Shown: positions 19,050 to 31,100 of the stretch, in pieces
Position numbering within the stretch: the first letter of the stretch is position 1
How the letters are laid out: each line of letters opens with the position of its first letter
DNA from: Patiria miniata
Taxonomy: Eukaryota > Echinodermata > Asteroidea > Valvatida > Asterinidae
Direction: 5' to 3'
DNA: 64,000 nucleotides
Assembly (NCBI RefSeq): GCF_015706575.1
Contig: NW_024037057.1
Span: 9,233,203-9,297,202 of the forward strand
Made by a program: the position numbers and the translations under genes
The notes under the pieces: model-generated
The model's input: the letters and a program-made list of their open reading frames with translations, nothing else
Told to the model about the DNA's origin: nothing
Databases searched by the model: none

Positions 19050-19929
19050 GTGACCCGTGACGTCATGGCAGACATCCTTTCACGTAGACTTAAAAAAAGA
19101 AGAAAAAGTTCTTTTTTATTTAGGGGCGGGGGTGGTAGAAAAGACGACCTGGTATTGGAAACGTGGTCTCTTAATTATGAAGTTGTGCTGCTAAAGAGAG
19201 GTCTCAACAAAACATGTTTATAGAAAGAAAAACAACAACCTAAACGCTGATTTGGTCATTCGCATGAACGTTAATTTTGACAACAATCACGTCTTTTATA
19301 AACAAACCTTCAAAGGGTGAGCCGGACGCTTCACTAAGACGGACGTTGATTATTTCTCCATTTTGATGACGCTTTTAATAAATGCGTGCAACATCCATTA
19401 CGACATTCATTAACGTAAGAGCATGGCAAATAAAGAAGTGCCGTGGTTCTAATATCACAGCTTTGTAGGGGAGAATTTCGTGATGAATCTGATTTTAGCG
19501 GGGAAACGCCCCTTCCGGGCAAACATTACATCATCTCATTAATAAGCCTAAAATCACTGCCGTGTCCAGTGGTAAATAATGATGACACCTGTTCATTTAA
19601 TTACGTATTTACAATAACGTTCCAACTGAGATATGGGGGGTACCAATCCATAATGGAAACAGCATAACGGGAGGCCGAGAGACCCCCCCCCCCTATTTAT
19701 TTTGGCCGGGGAACGTCAAAGATGACAGCCCCGATAATTTATTTCTTTCACACTTGTTGTACTTAGCACGTGTAGAATTAAAGATAATATTGTAGGTCGG
19801 TGGAAGTCAACTGCGTTATTTTGCAGTCACATATTTGCATAATGACCATGTATTTTAAAAGAATAATCGAATAATTCCACCGTAAATTGGTACATAAAAA
19901 AGCTGAGATATGTACCCATTCCTGTATTA
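19050..19929. other. Intergenic, no gene seen
   Basis: No exon with a recognisable domain. A C-tract (19681-19692) and short AT-rich segments are present. Nothing here could be assigned to the neighbouring genes. Confidence 0.4.
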
Positions 19930-19937
19930 CATGTAAC

Positions 19938-20429
19938 CACCACTGATCTCTTTATAAAGACTGGATAGCGGATATGCATACAACATTCACACAGTAGACT
20001 TTGCATATTGACCAATCCGCCCCCGGTCTCACGAAGATGGCCGCGTATAATACGAACGTTCTACGCGTAAATACGCGCGCGTTGTATCGACAGTTGACGC
20101 GCATTTTGGTCACGTACACATATTATGATGTTCTAAAAGGAACACATTTCCGTAGTGATTATTATTTCAAAAACGCCGAAAAAGTGATTTGCGGCATTAT
20201 AAAAGTAACCACTACGTTAGAAAAATTGTAGTAAACCTTGGTCAGTTGGTCAGTGGTGGTGGCCAAAATATAAGTCAAGTGAGCCGCGACGTTACAAAAG
20301 AAATCAAGCTGTCTATAAAGACGGCAACTTGTCCTTTGTAGATCCTTAGCCGGTCTCACCAATATGGCGTCAAATTCGTACATTGTGCGGCTCTTTATTA
20401 GCTATCCAGTCTTTATATAGAGATCAGTG
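19938..20429. mobile_element. hAT-like MITE with 8-bp TSD CATGTAAC
   Basis: CATGTAAC occurs at 19930-19937 and 20430-20437. Inside, CACTGATCTCTTTATAAAGA (left, preceded by one extra CAC) faces TCTTTATATAGAGATCAGTG (right), and the match continues through GGATAGC. The 492-bp interior is non-coding. An 8-bp duplication and CA-starting ends suggest hAT. Confidence 0.85.
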
Positions 20430-20439
20430 CATGTAACAC

Positions 20440-21040
20440 ACTGGTGTCTTTAGTCTGGTTCCCTGACCTGACAACTCTGACGTACCGAAGGTCAGGTAGC
20501 CGCCAATGTCACGTGACCAAAACGGGATAAATTCCTTCCGTTTCCGAAAACGTCCGACGTCTGTCTTCCGAATACGTTCCATTGACATTCGGATATTATC
20601 GTTGACGTTCGCGATGGTCGAGTGTTTCCGGGAGAAAAATATGGTTCTAAGGTAAACAACAGAATGCACGCCTTTGTTGTCGATCCAGAAATGTTTCAGT
20701 TTTGCATTATATCGAAGCTCGCATTGGCAAAAAACAACAACACCAGACGAAATAACCAATGTCACTATAAAGCCACTGCAGGCGCGCTTAGCAAAGTTCA
20801 ACCAAATAAACAGAAACTCAATGGTGATCTAGCCCCATAAATGTGGCCAATTTACTGGATTGTACCTCCGTAAATAAGGGCTACACTTGGAACATGTACC
20901 CGAAAATGTAGAACTTTGTCAAATTTTGATTTTTCACATTTGGACTATATTTGTAGTTTATTTAAGCTTTAGAAGCATACTCACCCTATAGCGATAGAGA
21001 AGAGGTCCTGCATTTTTCAGACGTCTATTTTTCGTGTGGA
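20440..21040. other. Intergenic; CpG-richer stretch upstream of phosphatase A
   Basis: Positions 20455-20640 are richer in CpG than the surroundings (words such as 'cgtccgacgt' and 'cacgtgacc') and could be a promoter-like region. A 125-codon minus-strand open frame here (20801-20424) starts with a signal-like hydrophobic stretch but has no known domain and ends in the adjacent MITE. I do not call it a gene. Confidence 0.3.
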
Positions 21041-22140
21041 AACCATATCGACGAACGGACATTTAACGAAAGGAGGCACACTTGAAATAAATAATACAAC
21101 TATTAATTTTTCTAACATTTACAAAGTGATAGTTTGAAGTTTTAACGATAACAGGAATACAAAGGTAGCCTAGGGTCTACCATTTACAAGTCAAGTCAAG
21201 TACAACAGAATGTCTGGACACAATTCTGTTTTGAGGGACCGCTGCGAGTGTTTTTCCAAAGCTCCGAATCAATGTAGGCCTATCACAGTTGCTTCGTTTG
21301 TATGCATTGAAAGGGAATTACTAAAATGTACCCAAAATATAAAGTAGGGCCTTCATTGCAGTTCTGTTTGTAATTTCTTTATCTGGAAGGTTTATTATGT
21401 CTTATGTGTTATACCGTTGTAGGCTATGGGTTCACACAATCACTATTTATAATGACAAAACAAAACAAATTAACGTGTAGGCCAACCGACATTATAATGG
21501 TAATCAGAAACGATTGAGGAAGTTGAACGTTGAAAAAAGACTTCCTTATAAGCGTGGCTGCTATTATTATTCCACTTTGCCAATTCTCAGAGTCGCTCAT
21601 TTCAGTTTCCTTATTAATGCATGAACGGGATATTCAGCACTAGAACTTGGCCGATGAGTGTTGTGTTAATGCAAGGCAGATTACATTTGGGGCAATATCA
21701 AGCGTATGACTGCGAAACACAGCGTGGTTCTTTCCATTTTGATTGAGATTATCTTCATCTGTCACTTCAGATGTTACCATGATGTTCAGGGATCATCTTG
21801 GCACATTCCTGGTCGTCTTCGTTGTCTTCAACCTCAAGGAAGGTGGGGTAAATTCTTCAGTTTGAGTTCTGACAAGTAGGCACAGGGCCTACCAGGAAGT
21901 TGGCGGTTGCGCACTCATGTGTGCCTACATGTATAGGCCTTCATACATGTTGACCTGCATGAGTTGCGTGCACTGTAAAAATTAAACATTAAAGCTGAAT
22001 CCATTGTTATTTGCATTTTGTTATCATGAGGCATAATTATGTTACTGGGATTACTATGCCCTCGTAAAGGCTTGCTTTAGAATTTACCAGCAAAAGACGG
22101 AGACTAGTGAAAACCACGCACAGCTAGCACAGCTAGTGAA
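21040..22140 (+). repeat. First-exon unit, copy a (upstream of phosphatase A)
   Basis: This roughly 1.1-kb block, containing exon 1 of phosphatase A, is nearly the same as 43525-44640 and related to 41880-42870 and 45065-45690. Shared landmarks are 'aggaggcacacttgaaataa', 'gaatgtctggacacaattct', 'attgaggaagttgaacgttg', 'ggcataattatgttactggg' and 'ctatgccctcgtaaagg'. It presumably includes the promoter and 5' UTR. Confidence 0.8.
21779..21842 (+). CDS. Exon 1: signal peptide of phosphatase A
   Basis: Two adjacent ATGs open MMFRDHLGTFLVVFVVFN, a good signal peptide, ending in phase 1 (GAA G|GTGGGG). The phase fits the next acceptor, whereas the nearby GTAAAT alternative would not. A three-codon upstream frame (ATG TTA CCA TGA, 21771-21782) overlaps the start. 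The exon is repeated three times upstream of the second gene. Confidence 0.8.
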
Positions 22141-25100
22141 AGTTATCTTTGAACTTTAATTGGACTTTATTACATCTCTTAATTTACATGAGTACAAGGT
22201 AATAAGCAGGAGGCAGGTTTTATTGTGCGAAGACAGAGAATTTATAATATCACTAAAATTGAGCATGAAGTCATCATAAGAAGCCTTGGGAGGCCTGTAA
22301 GTGACGCAAGTGACATGTTTTGTTGATGATTCAGAGTCTATTCCGACAAAGAGAGATTCAATTGAATCATTCGAATAAATTAAATCTTGCCTGACCACAA
22401 ATTTTACACTATCATGAATATATAGGGCAACACCTCCACCAAGTTTTTGGGATCTATTATTTGTAATGAGTGTATAGCAAGGCAAGGAGAACATATCATA
22501 TTCGGAAAGTGAGTTATATAGTTTACCGCCGGGTTTGGTTGTATATTTTTGGCCTATACTTTTTAAATTTTGTGATGACTATTTTTCACACTACAGGACT
22601 TTCTCTTGATTTGCGTGGCCCCGGAATTACAACGAGTCAGAGTTCTATTCCGCGCACTGGTTTTGAAGCCTCGAAGGCTGTGGATCGAAATATTAATACT
22701 TTATCACACACAGGTTAGTGCTATTCAATATCTCACGAAAAGAAACCGTCCTCTCAGCAGGTAAATAGCGGTCCTCTTAAAGACAGAACAAGTACGGGGC
22801 TCATCTTTTTAAAAAATAATAATGATAACAATAATAACCCATTTAAAGTATAATTGTTTAGTTGACAAATTCCAGTGTCAAGTTGAATTAAGTTTAAAAT
22901 GTGTATTCCATGCTGAAATGTGGGCCTACTTTTAAACGTACTTTCGTAATATCCAACAGGAGTGTCCAAGGACTCAAAACCGTAACCTCAGTCAAAATAG
23001 GCTTTGGAAGGTTCTCATAATGAAATAGAAGTTATTTTGCAATAGTCGTTGATAAAAATGTGTCGGCGTAAAATGTATTTATTTGTCGGCCAGTGACCCG
23101 GAGTGTGCGTGTTTCACTAAACACTGCGGCGTGTTACGTTCAGGTGGGTAACGATGGCAATTCATTTGGACTTAAACAGATATCGGAGAAAGCACCTGGA
23201 GATTTCTGCTGCTTGAGGAAAATCATTCTGCTGGTGGGGTAGCCAGGAGGTTGGGGGAAATAAGGGTGTGAACCCCCCCCCCCCCCCCTTCCCCAAAATA
23301 GTTTGTAACGAGTGCCCTTTTTCACAAGTGCGCTTTTTTCAAAGCGCGTTTTTCTAACGAGTACCCTTTTTGGAACTTCGCGTGAATGTCGGCAATAAAG
23401 CCGGCAAAGTACGCCATTTTGTCTTTGAGCTTCCGGACCCCTCCGCGACCCTTCTAGGGGCGTTTTACAGGGGGGTTGCCTTTTCTCTGGCTATATATTT
23501 GACAAAATATTTTCTAATCGCAATCACCCCGAGAAACTTTCATGTTGGAATTTTATCTTGGCATTCCACAAGAAAAAATGAGTTGGTAAAAACGAATTTG
23601 ACTTACGACCTTTCACGACTCTGTTCGATCACGTTTGTTTGTACATCGCGTACTTGCGTGAGAACCAAAATGATAACGATGCAAAGATTTATCTACCTAC
23701 ATCCGATGGATTCCAGATTCGTTCGGGCATGCTTGAATACATTTTCTGTTCATTTTAGATTTGTTTTTCCATATTATTTTAGATTTTGTTTGTAAATGAG
23801 AATGAGTCCTTCAAGCTTATTCAAAAAAAGTTGTGTGTCCCAAAAGAATTTTTTGTCTGCTGTTTAAGTTTCAGTTTTTACCCAATGATCGCCACAAGAT
23901 TATTTCATTAATTTTCATTTTTGTACGAGTGCTCTGAGTTCCACAAGTCCACATTTATTTTAGATTTTCGGAAGTGAGAGATACATTTTTGGCACTATAT
24001 TTCTTTTTCACGTCATACTGTTTTTCAGTTTCCATAAATTGAAATGCTAGTAATAATTTTACAGGCATTTTCCAAGGGTGATTTTCGTATGAAATTAATG
24101 TACCAAAAACAATTTTGAAAACTCCGGCTTTTGCACGTTAATTCGAGGGATCGGGAAGCGCACCACCAGTGGTAAACTTTCAGGCTATATATTGGCGCCA
24201 CGAAAAGCGCCACCAATTGTCCCATAATGCCCATGATCGTCTACTTTGAACAGCACCCCCATACGAAGACGGTGTCCAGATTCCATCCCCTTCTGCGTTT
24301 CATGCTTTACGGACACAGGATGATCGGTGAAAAAAACAACCTGTCTACCACGGATCGAGAGTCCTTTTTTCATGCTCGCTCCGCCCCCCCCCCCCAATAA
24401 AAAGTACCTTGCTACGCCACTGTGGTTATTAGAAAATAGGCCTAGGCTATACACAGAAAAAAACACGTGAATTTCTTTTCATTCACACAGCGTTTGGTAC
24501 CCTAGTGCAACATACGAACCCCTTTTTCTTTTCATCCATGTAGGGTATAACACTCCAGAGCAACTTACGAACCCCTGGTGGAAAGTGGATCTGGGAGCTG
24601 TCTACTGCTTGAGGAAAATCACTCTGGTTAACAGAATAGATGATGATGACGACAATGGCAAGTGCTTTGGGTTTTCAAAGGATTGGGTATGTGGTTGGTG
24701 TAACGGGGTCGGGTCATAAGTCTCAAATTGCCTGATAGCCAATGATATGACTTATTATAGCCGTGGTTTTCTAAGGTAGAGTAGATCATTTGCATCCAAA
24801 AAGTAACTGACGATATTATTGTTGGAAAACTTACTTGGGTTAAAGATAGTAATGGTACTAAAACACTTGTATTATATATTTTTTAACATTTATTTACTTC
24901 GACATTTCTGTCGCGGGTTGTGGAAAAGGTTACATACATAACCCATATAAAAATTCACAATCGCGTTAAAATATCAAAACAGGAAAATGTATATAAAATC
25001 ATGGAAAAAAATGTATGAACATAATGCAAAACACACAAAACTAAACAAGCACGAACCAAGATCAAATCAAATAAAAAAATTCAAATAAAAAATGCGACAC

Positions 25101-28100
25101 AGTTCAAGGTTGACACTCACATGTACAAAGTTAATTTACAAAGTAGGACGTAAAAATATAAATCAATTTGACAAGATTCGAGAAACGCAGAAAGAAAGAA
25201 ATTACGTGTAGTAGCAAACTAACTAAAATCGGCTGGTGCAATTAAAAAAATATTGGGGTAGGATAAAGTAAAAACTGAAATTAAAACATACTTCCAAAGA
25301 ATAATAATCACAAAAAGAATACAAAAATTAAAATTAAACGAAATAATTAAACAGCAAATGTAATATAAATGTGTAAATCAAAAGCTAGAAAATAAAATTA
25401 GTTAAAATAAAAACTATAAAATAGTTAACAACGAAAACGGGTACACTAAAAAAAAAATACACGATAAAACAGTTTTGAAACCCGGGGCTAAGTTCAATAA
25501 TCCATGAGTGAAGACTTTAAAATACTTAAGGAGGCTCTTTGAGTGATATCACCTGGAGTGGCATTCCAATCATTGGCAGTGCGAACAAAATATGAATTCA
25601 TAAAATAGTCAGTTTTAGCAAAGGGAACCCTGACTTTCAAAGCGTGGTCATTTCGGGAAATTCTGTTAGGAGGACTGAATTTACAAAGGCTACTGGCATC
25701 AATGAAGTTGATTATTATTGTATAGGCTATAGCAAGTCTCAAGTACTGTCGTCTATTTTCTAGTGAAGTCCATCCTAACAGTTGCAGTAAGACATTGTAT
25801 CTGAAATCTCCGTGTCCCTGCAAACCATTCTGGCACAACGTTTTTGAACGCGCTCAAGCGTGGCACAGTGGAAACTCCTATAAGGATCCCAAGCCACGCT
25901 TCAAAGTCATGTTGCGGCCGGATTAGTGATTCGTAGAGCCGTGATTTTTATTTGGCCATCCATTTCCATAGATGCGTCAAGTTACGCATTTTTGGAAATT
26001 TACGTCAGTAGTTGGTTTGTAATTCGGCTAATCCGTAAATGGGTGCGCGCAGACGTTGACCCGACGCACACGCGCGCGCGCGGTTACTATTGGTCAGTTC
26101 AGTGCGTGACATGGCGTAGCTGCAATCGGCTGAATGAGAATGTGTCCCTGACGCTGATTTGGAATGCAAATTTTCAAAATATGACTAGGCAACTTTTCTC
26201 GGAACTGAGCGAAAAGTTTATCAGGATAGTCTTCAGATTTTGAGCACTTTTGTTGCTTTATACGAGAAGCAAAATGCACAAATGACAATCATCTACCGTA
26301 CCTTACAAATTACTGACATTAATTTTCATTTGACGTACACGCTAGCTTAACAGTTTGAGGGGAGTAAAGACATTAATAATGACCATTATAGTAGCTTAGA
26401 CCAGATGAAGTCATAGACATCAGAATGTCTGGGCTTGTCATTTCCATCTTATTCCTTTTTTTCATAGGACGACAGTCGTAATGGCATTTATAGCATTTTG
26501 CAAACAAAATCTTCTCTAATTGCAGCTCGTCGATTGAACGGTAGTGTAATTCGTGCTGGTTTGAGCTCCAATCACTTGCAGAATGACCCAGCGGTAGGAC
26601 GGGTTGCGTACGCTGACGCTATAAGCGGAGCCGTGATTGATTTCCTACCAGACCCCTACGTCACTGCACGATACGTCAGCGTGGATATCCCTAGAAGTGG
26701 TGTGGTTAACGGGCTAGATACCATACTTAACTTGGTTGAAGTCATGATTGAAGAAGTTACCATGGATACAATCAAGACTGGCACACCATCAAGTGATAAA
26801 GGTGAGAAACAGGACAATGACCACGCTAAACAAATGTAAACATTTAAAAGTATAAAGAAAGGTTTATATTTGCAATTAGTCATATCAATCCTTAAAGGCA
26901 TTTGAAAAGTTATGACAATATTGACTGCACTGAACAAATCAATAGAATAATCGAAATACAGTGCTTTGTCAGTAGTCAAACTACTTTTCATATATTTTTA
27001 ACTGGCAATGTCATCTTGTATGATTTTGTACTTTGTTTTGATCTTAGTTGAAACTTTAGACCCATCCTATCTTTACCATATATGTAGCTCTCGGCAAACA
27101 TTCAATGATGAGGGGTATTTTCTTATAGCAGTATTTCACAGTTCATCAGCATTTCTTGTATGTTTTCATCTGGAAATATAAGAAAATTAAGATATGAAAA
27201 TAATACAAATAATGTTCCCCTTTCATATTGTCGTTGTTGGGCATCTGTGGAGAGTTTTCTACTTAATCATACATGTATTATTCCCTGCAGGTAAAAAAGT
27301 CGTTGGTTCCGTTGGCAACTCAGACGCTTGTCATTATGATATTGTTGTTGGGCCTAACATTGGCAAATATCTTGCCCCACGTGGCATAATCATAAGACTG
27401 ATTTCAGTAAATGAGATTATTGCCTCTTATTGCACAAAATGAATTCTTCTTTCTTTTCCATTAATATTGAAGCCCTTCAGTTGACTGATCTCCCAAGCAG
27501 CCAGAGCTCCACTGCTTCAAGGCGGTATGCTTCGAGAGCTGTGGATGGATCTTCAATGTATGATTATAATGGCGGCCACATTAGCAGTACAAGTAAGACA
27601 GATCGCCGACTTCCATTTTGATATGACCAAATTAAAATAAAATTTGAGATGTAAGATTCATTCATTCAGTTTAACTAAAGAACAAATAGTCTGAACAACA
27701 CGACCATTGATGCCCAATATCACTGATAAACTCAATCACAATTATGAAATTGTATTGATATGGTACACTTTCTAAATAAACAAAGAGTTATTTTAATTCC
27801 TTGTATCCCTTAGTATTGTATGTATATTTCATTCCAAAGATAATGCACTATATGGTGCAATCCCCGAACCATCAACCCTTCTGCCATCAACTACTTGTTT
27901 TGTTCCGTTAAAGTTACTTGTATAAGCTAACGTCCATAGCGTCACCACTAATTCAATATCCTTGCAATATTCCTAAAACCAGTTGTTTTCAATCAAAAGT
28001 GTGAGTTTTTCCCGTCACGACCATACTTTATCTGGATCCATTACCTGACTATTTTTCTTTCAGATCAAAACCTGAATCCCTGGTGGAAGATAGATCTGAC

Positions 28101-31100
28101 TTCTGTTCACTGCATTGGGAAAATTGCCATCAGGAATCCAGATCATCTCCTACGTAAGCATCAATATGAAGCGTAGGAGTGAGTTGTGTGGCACTGACAC
28201 CAGTGTTGCTAGCCTGAGCATATATTTGAATGAAGTCTTCATTTGATATTACCATCCAAATTAAGGCCCCAATGAACACTGACGCAAACATTACTCAATA
28301 GGCTAAAATGGGTGTTCTCAAATTGCACAGTCAAATCCAACTAAAATATTTACCCAAGCAAATTAAATTCTGTGCTTTAATTTCTTTTCTTTACTTTCAG
28401 ACGACACTAGATTACGATTGCAAGGTGCTGTTGTCCGTGCTGGCCTGGTTGCCACGCCCACAGCAAATCCGACGTGTGGTTCACCAGTAACCCAGTATCA
28501 AGCCTTAATCAATGATTGGATTGAATTCACCTGCGATCCCTCCAGACTCGCTCGGTATGTTAGCGTTGATATTCCAAGACGGACGCATCTTGCACTGGCT
28601 GAAGTAATGGTATGGCCATGTGAACTCCATCCAGCAGGTAATGTGTGTTGTTTTAACTTGAGCTGTGCTACTGAATAAGAAAAATCCCGCTTCACAATTT
28701 GCAAACAGATGAATACAGTTTCCTTGACTCATAATTGTTTTGAATTACCAGCGGCACACCAAAGGGAAATGGGTAAAGCCAACAACAAAAATGTCATTAT
28801 ATTTAGGGGCATCATGGTCCAAGGTCAAAGTAATACAGTACAAAATAATACTGAATATGTATTTATTAGTTTAAACATTTTCTTTTTTCAGTGGGTAATG
28901 ACCCACCACCGATGTTCAAATTTAAACTGGTGCAAAAATTAATATTTTTTTGCTGATAAAACACCGCAGTAAAACATGTTTTGCTCTGTACCTGTTCCTT
29001 GCAGCCCTCAACTTGACAGACAAACCCAGCACTCAAAGCTCAACAGAAGTTGGTTCTTTCGCTGGTAATGCCATAGACAATCTTCCAGGGGAACCGTACT
29101 GCAGCCGGACATGTAAGTCAGTTACATTACTTCCACAGCTTTACCAAACTTCATCAATTCTAGAAACCTTTATCTTTATTACAACATCTATGTTAATCAC
29201 CCTGTCTTCGTTCAAGTAGTTCTTTATTGAACATGGTATGTTATGAGTCCTATGTGGATGCTTTCAGATTAGGTCATTTATGCTATGTGTACCACTACCA
29301 TGGTCCAGTGGTTACGGTGTTTGACTCATTGACGATGGTTCATGGGTTCGAACCCTGCCAAGAACATGGTGTTTGTGCCCTTGGGCAATTAAGACTACAA
29401 TTGTCCCTCTTCACCCAGGAGTATGAATGGGTATCCTGTGAGGGTAGAGGACCAAATTTGCGCTGATATTGGCTGCCACGATTGTTGATACAATTGTTGA
29501 GATTGTTGATACAATGGAAAGCGTATAAACATTACAATAATTATTATTATTACCCGCACTGATCGGGCTTGCTTTCATTTTAAAAAAACATCTCAGAGTC
29601 ATAAACCAAATAACAATAAAACTTTCGGTTTTTTGCATTAGTTGAAGACTTGAACCCATGGTGGAGGGTGGATCTTGGATCAAGTCAGTGTCTTGGAAAA
29701 ATCCAAGTTCGGCCCTCCGTTAGTGGTAAGATTTGTTTTATTACTTGAACTTTCCAAGTGAATTTATTAACACTGGTGAATTAGAACTGCAGAGTTATAT
29801 TTTGGGTCTGAAAGGTATGCATTGTTTGTGAATTCTTTTGTTTTTGTTTCTCAAGTTCTAATGTAAATATAATTTAATTAAACCTTATTTCTATTTGTTT
29901 CCCTTAAATGATCATTGCAAATAGAATATTACAGAATGTTGTAAGAACGTTAATATAACAATCAATTAATGATTCATAGAGGTTTAAAAAATACACTTTT
30001 TTTAAATGAAGGACCCAGTTTACAGGGTGGTGTTGTAAAGGCTGGGCTGAGCGACAATCATACCAATAATGTAATGTGCGGAACTCCAGTAAGTCAAGTC
30101 CAAGCGGAAGCCGACGACTTCGCAGAGATTACTTGCGATTCGCCCGTACTTGCCCGGTATGTCAGCGTCGATATCCCTGGAATGGCGAGACTCGGACTAT
30201 GCGAAGTGACGGTGATTAAATGTGATTTCCAGCTAACAGGTATGCCTCAGCTTTACCTTATGTTCTTGAAAACACCGTGAATGGCCATGGTTTGACCAAA
30301 CAAAGTGTCCAGATCAAACCTCAGATGAGAATAATTAAATAAGGCATAACTTAGCAAAGTTTTGACCAAATACGAAGTTTAGTTTATATTTTTGACAGGC
30401 AGCAGCATTGATTTTACTCTGGTCACAAATCCTGCTCTCATTGGTGAAACTGGAGACAACGATGCAACCATGACAGCGTACAAAGGTCCTGATGACATCA
30501 CAGCCAGTGCCTCGTTCGGCCGCCAACTCACAACAGGAGGGAATAGCGGGGAACTTCCCTCGGGATCTATGGTATCGTTTGATCCGTCCACAGGATGTGC
30601 AGCCAGATTGATCCTGAGATTACCAGAGGAGGGTGGGATTGACAGAACAGGCGTCTTCTACTCTGAGGCGATCAGCAGTAACATGACTACCAGGATACAG
30701 ACCGTCATTTTACCGAAGGATGGTAAGGAAACAGTGGTTCCCTTTTATTTGCTTTTTTTGTTTAAACAAGAATTCTTGAGATATTGCTTTGCATGTGTTA
30801 TGGCGATTTATTTTTCCTGCCTTTTCAGAAAGCGCCGTTCATATACGTCCCGTTGTGCTGACACAAACAGCAAGCATCGGAGACTCTGTGGTGCTGCAAA
30901 TGCGTGACGTAAACTCACCAAACAGCAACTACAGATGGCGACGTGATAGGGGTGACGTCATTGGTACTTGGAATGACCTTCTGAGTGTATCAATATCGGA
31001 TGTCACTCAGGCTGATGAAGGAGTATACAGCTGCTTTGCCTTAGATCAAGAAGAGGAGCAACTGCATGGAATCATGAGGCTTATAGTTCGAGGTATGTCG

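Noticed and set aside
18763-19053. Cys/Leu/Phe-rich plus frame and Lys/Gln-rich minus frame
   Set aside because: Both come from the same low-complexity TGTTTG tract.
20424-20801. 125-codon minus frame with a signal-like N-terminus
   Set aside because: No recognisable domain, no clear donor, and its C-terminus runs into the boundary of a MITE. It could be a chance frame in CpG-richer DNA.
23370-23795. 141-codon plus frame
   Set aside because: Its DNA is a repeat also present at 47877-48220, where the frame is broken; repeat rather than gene.
26060-26082. CG-repeat tract as a functional Z-DNA site
   Set aside because: A short (CG)n run in an intron, also partly present in gene B; nothing further supports a function.
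29300-29370. Possible tRNA gene
   Set aside because: A and B boxes are present but the cloverleaf is not complete and the body continues as a SINE. The same applies at 40100-40175.
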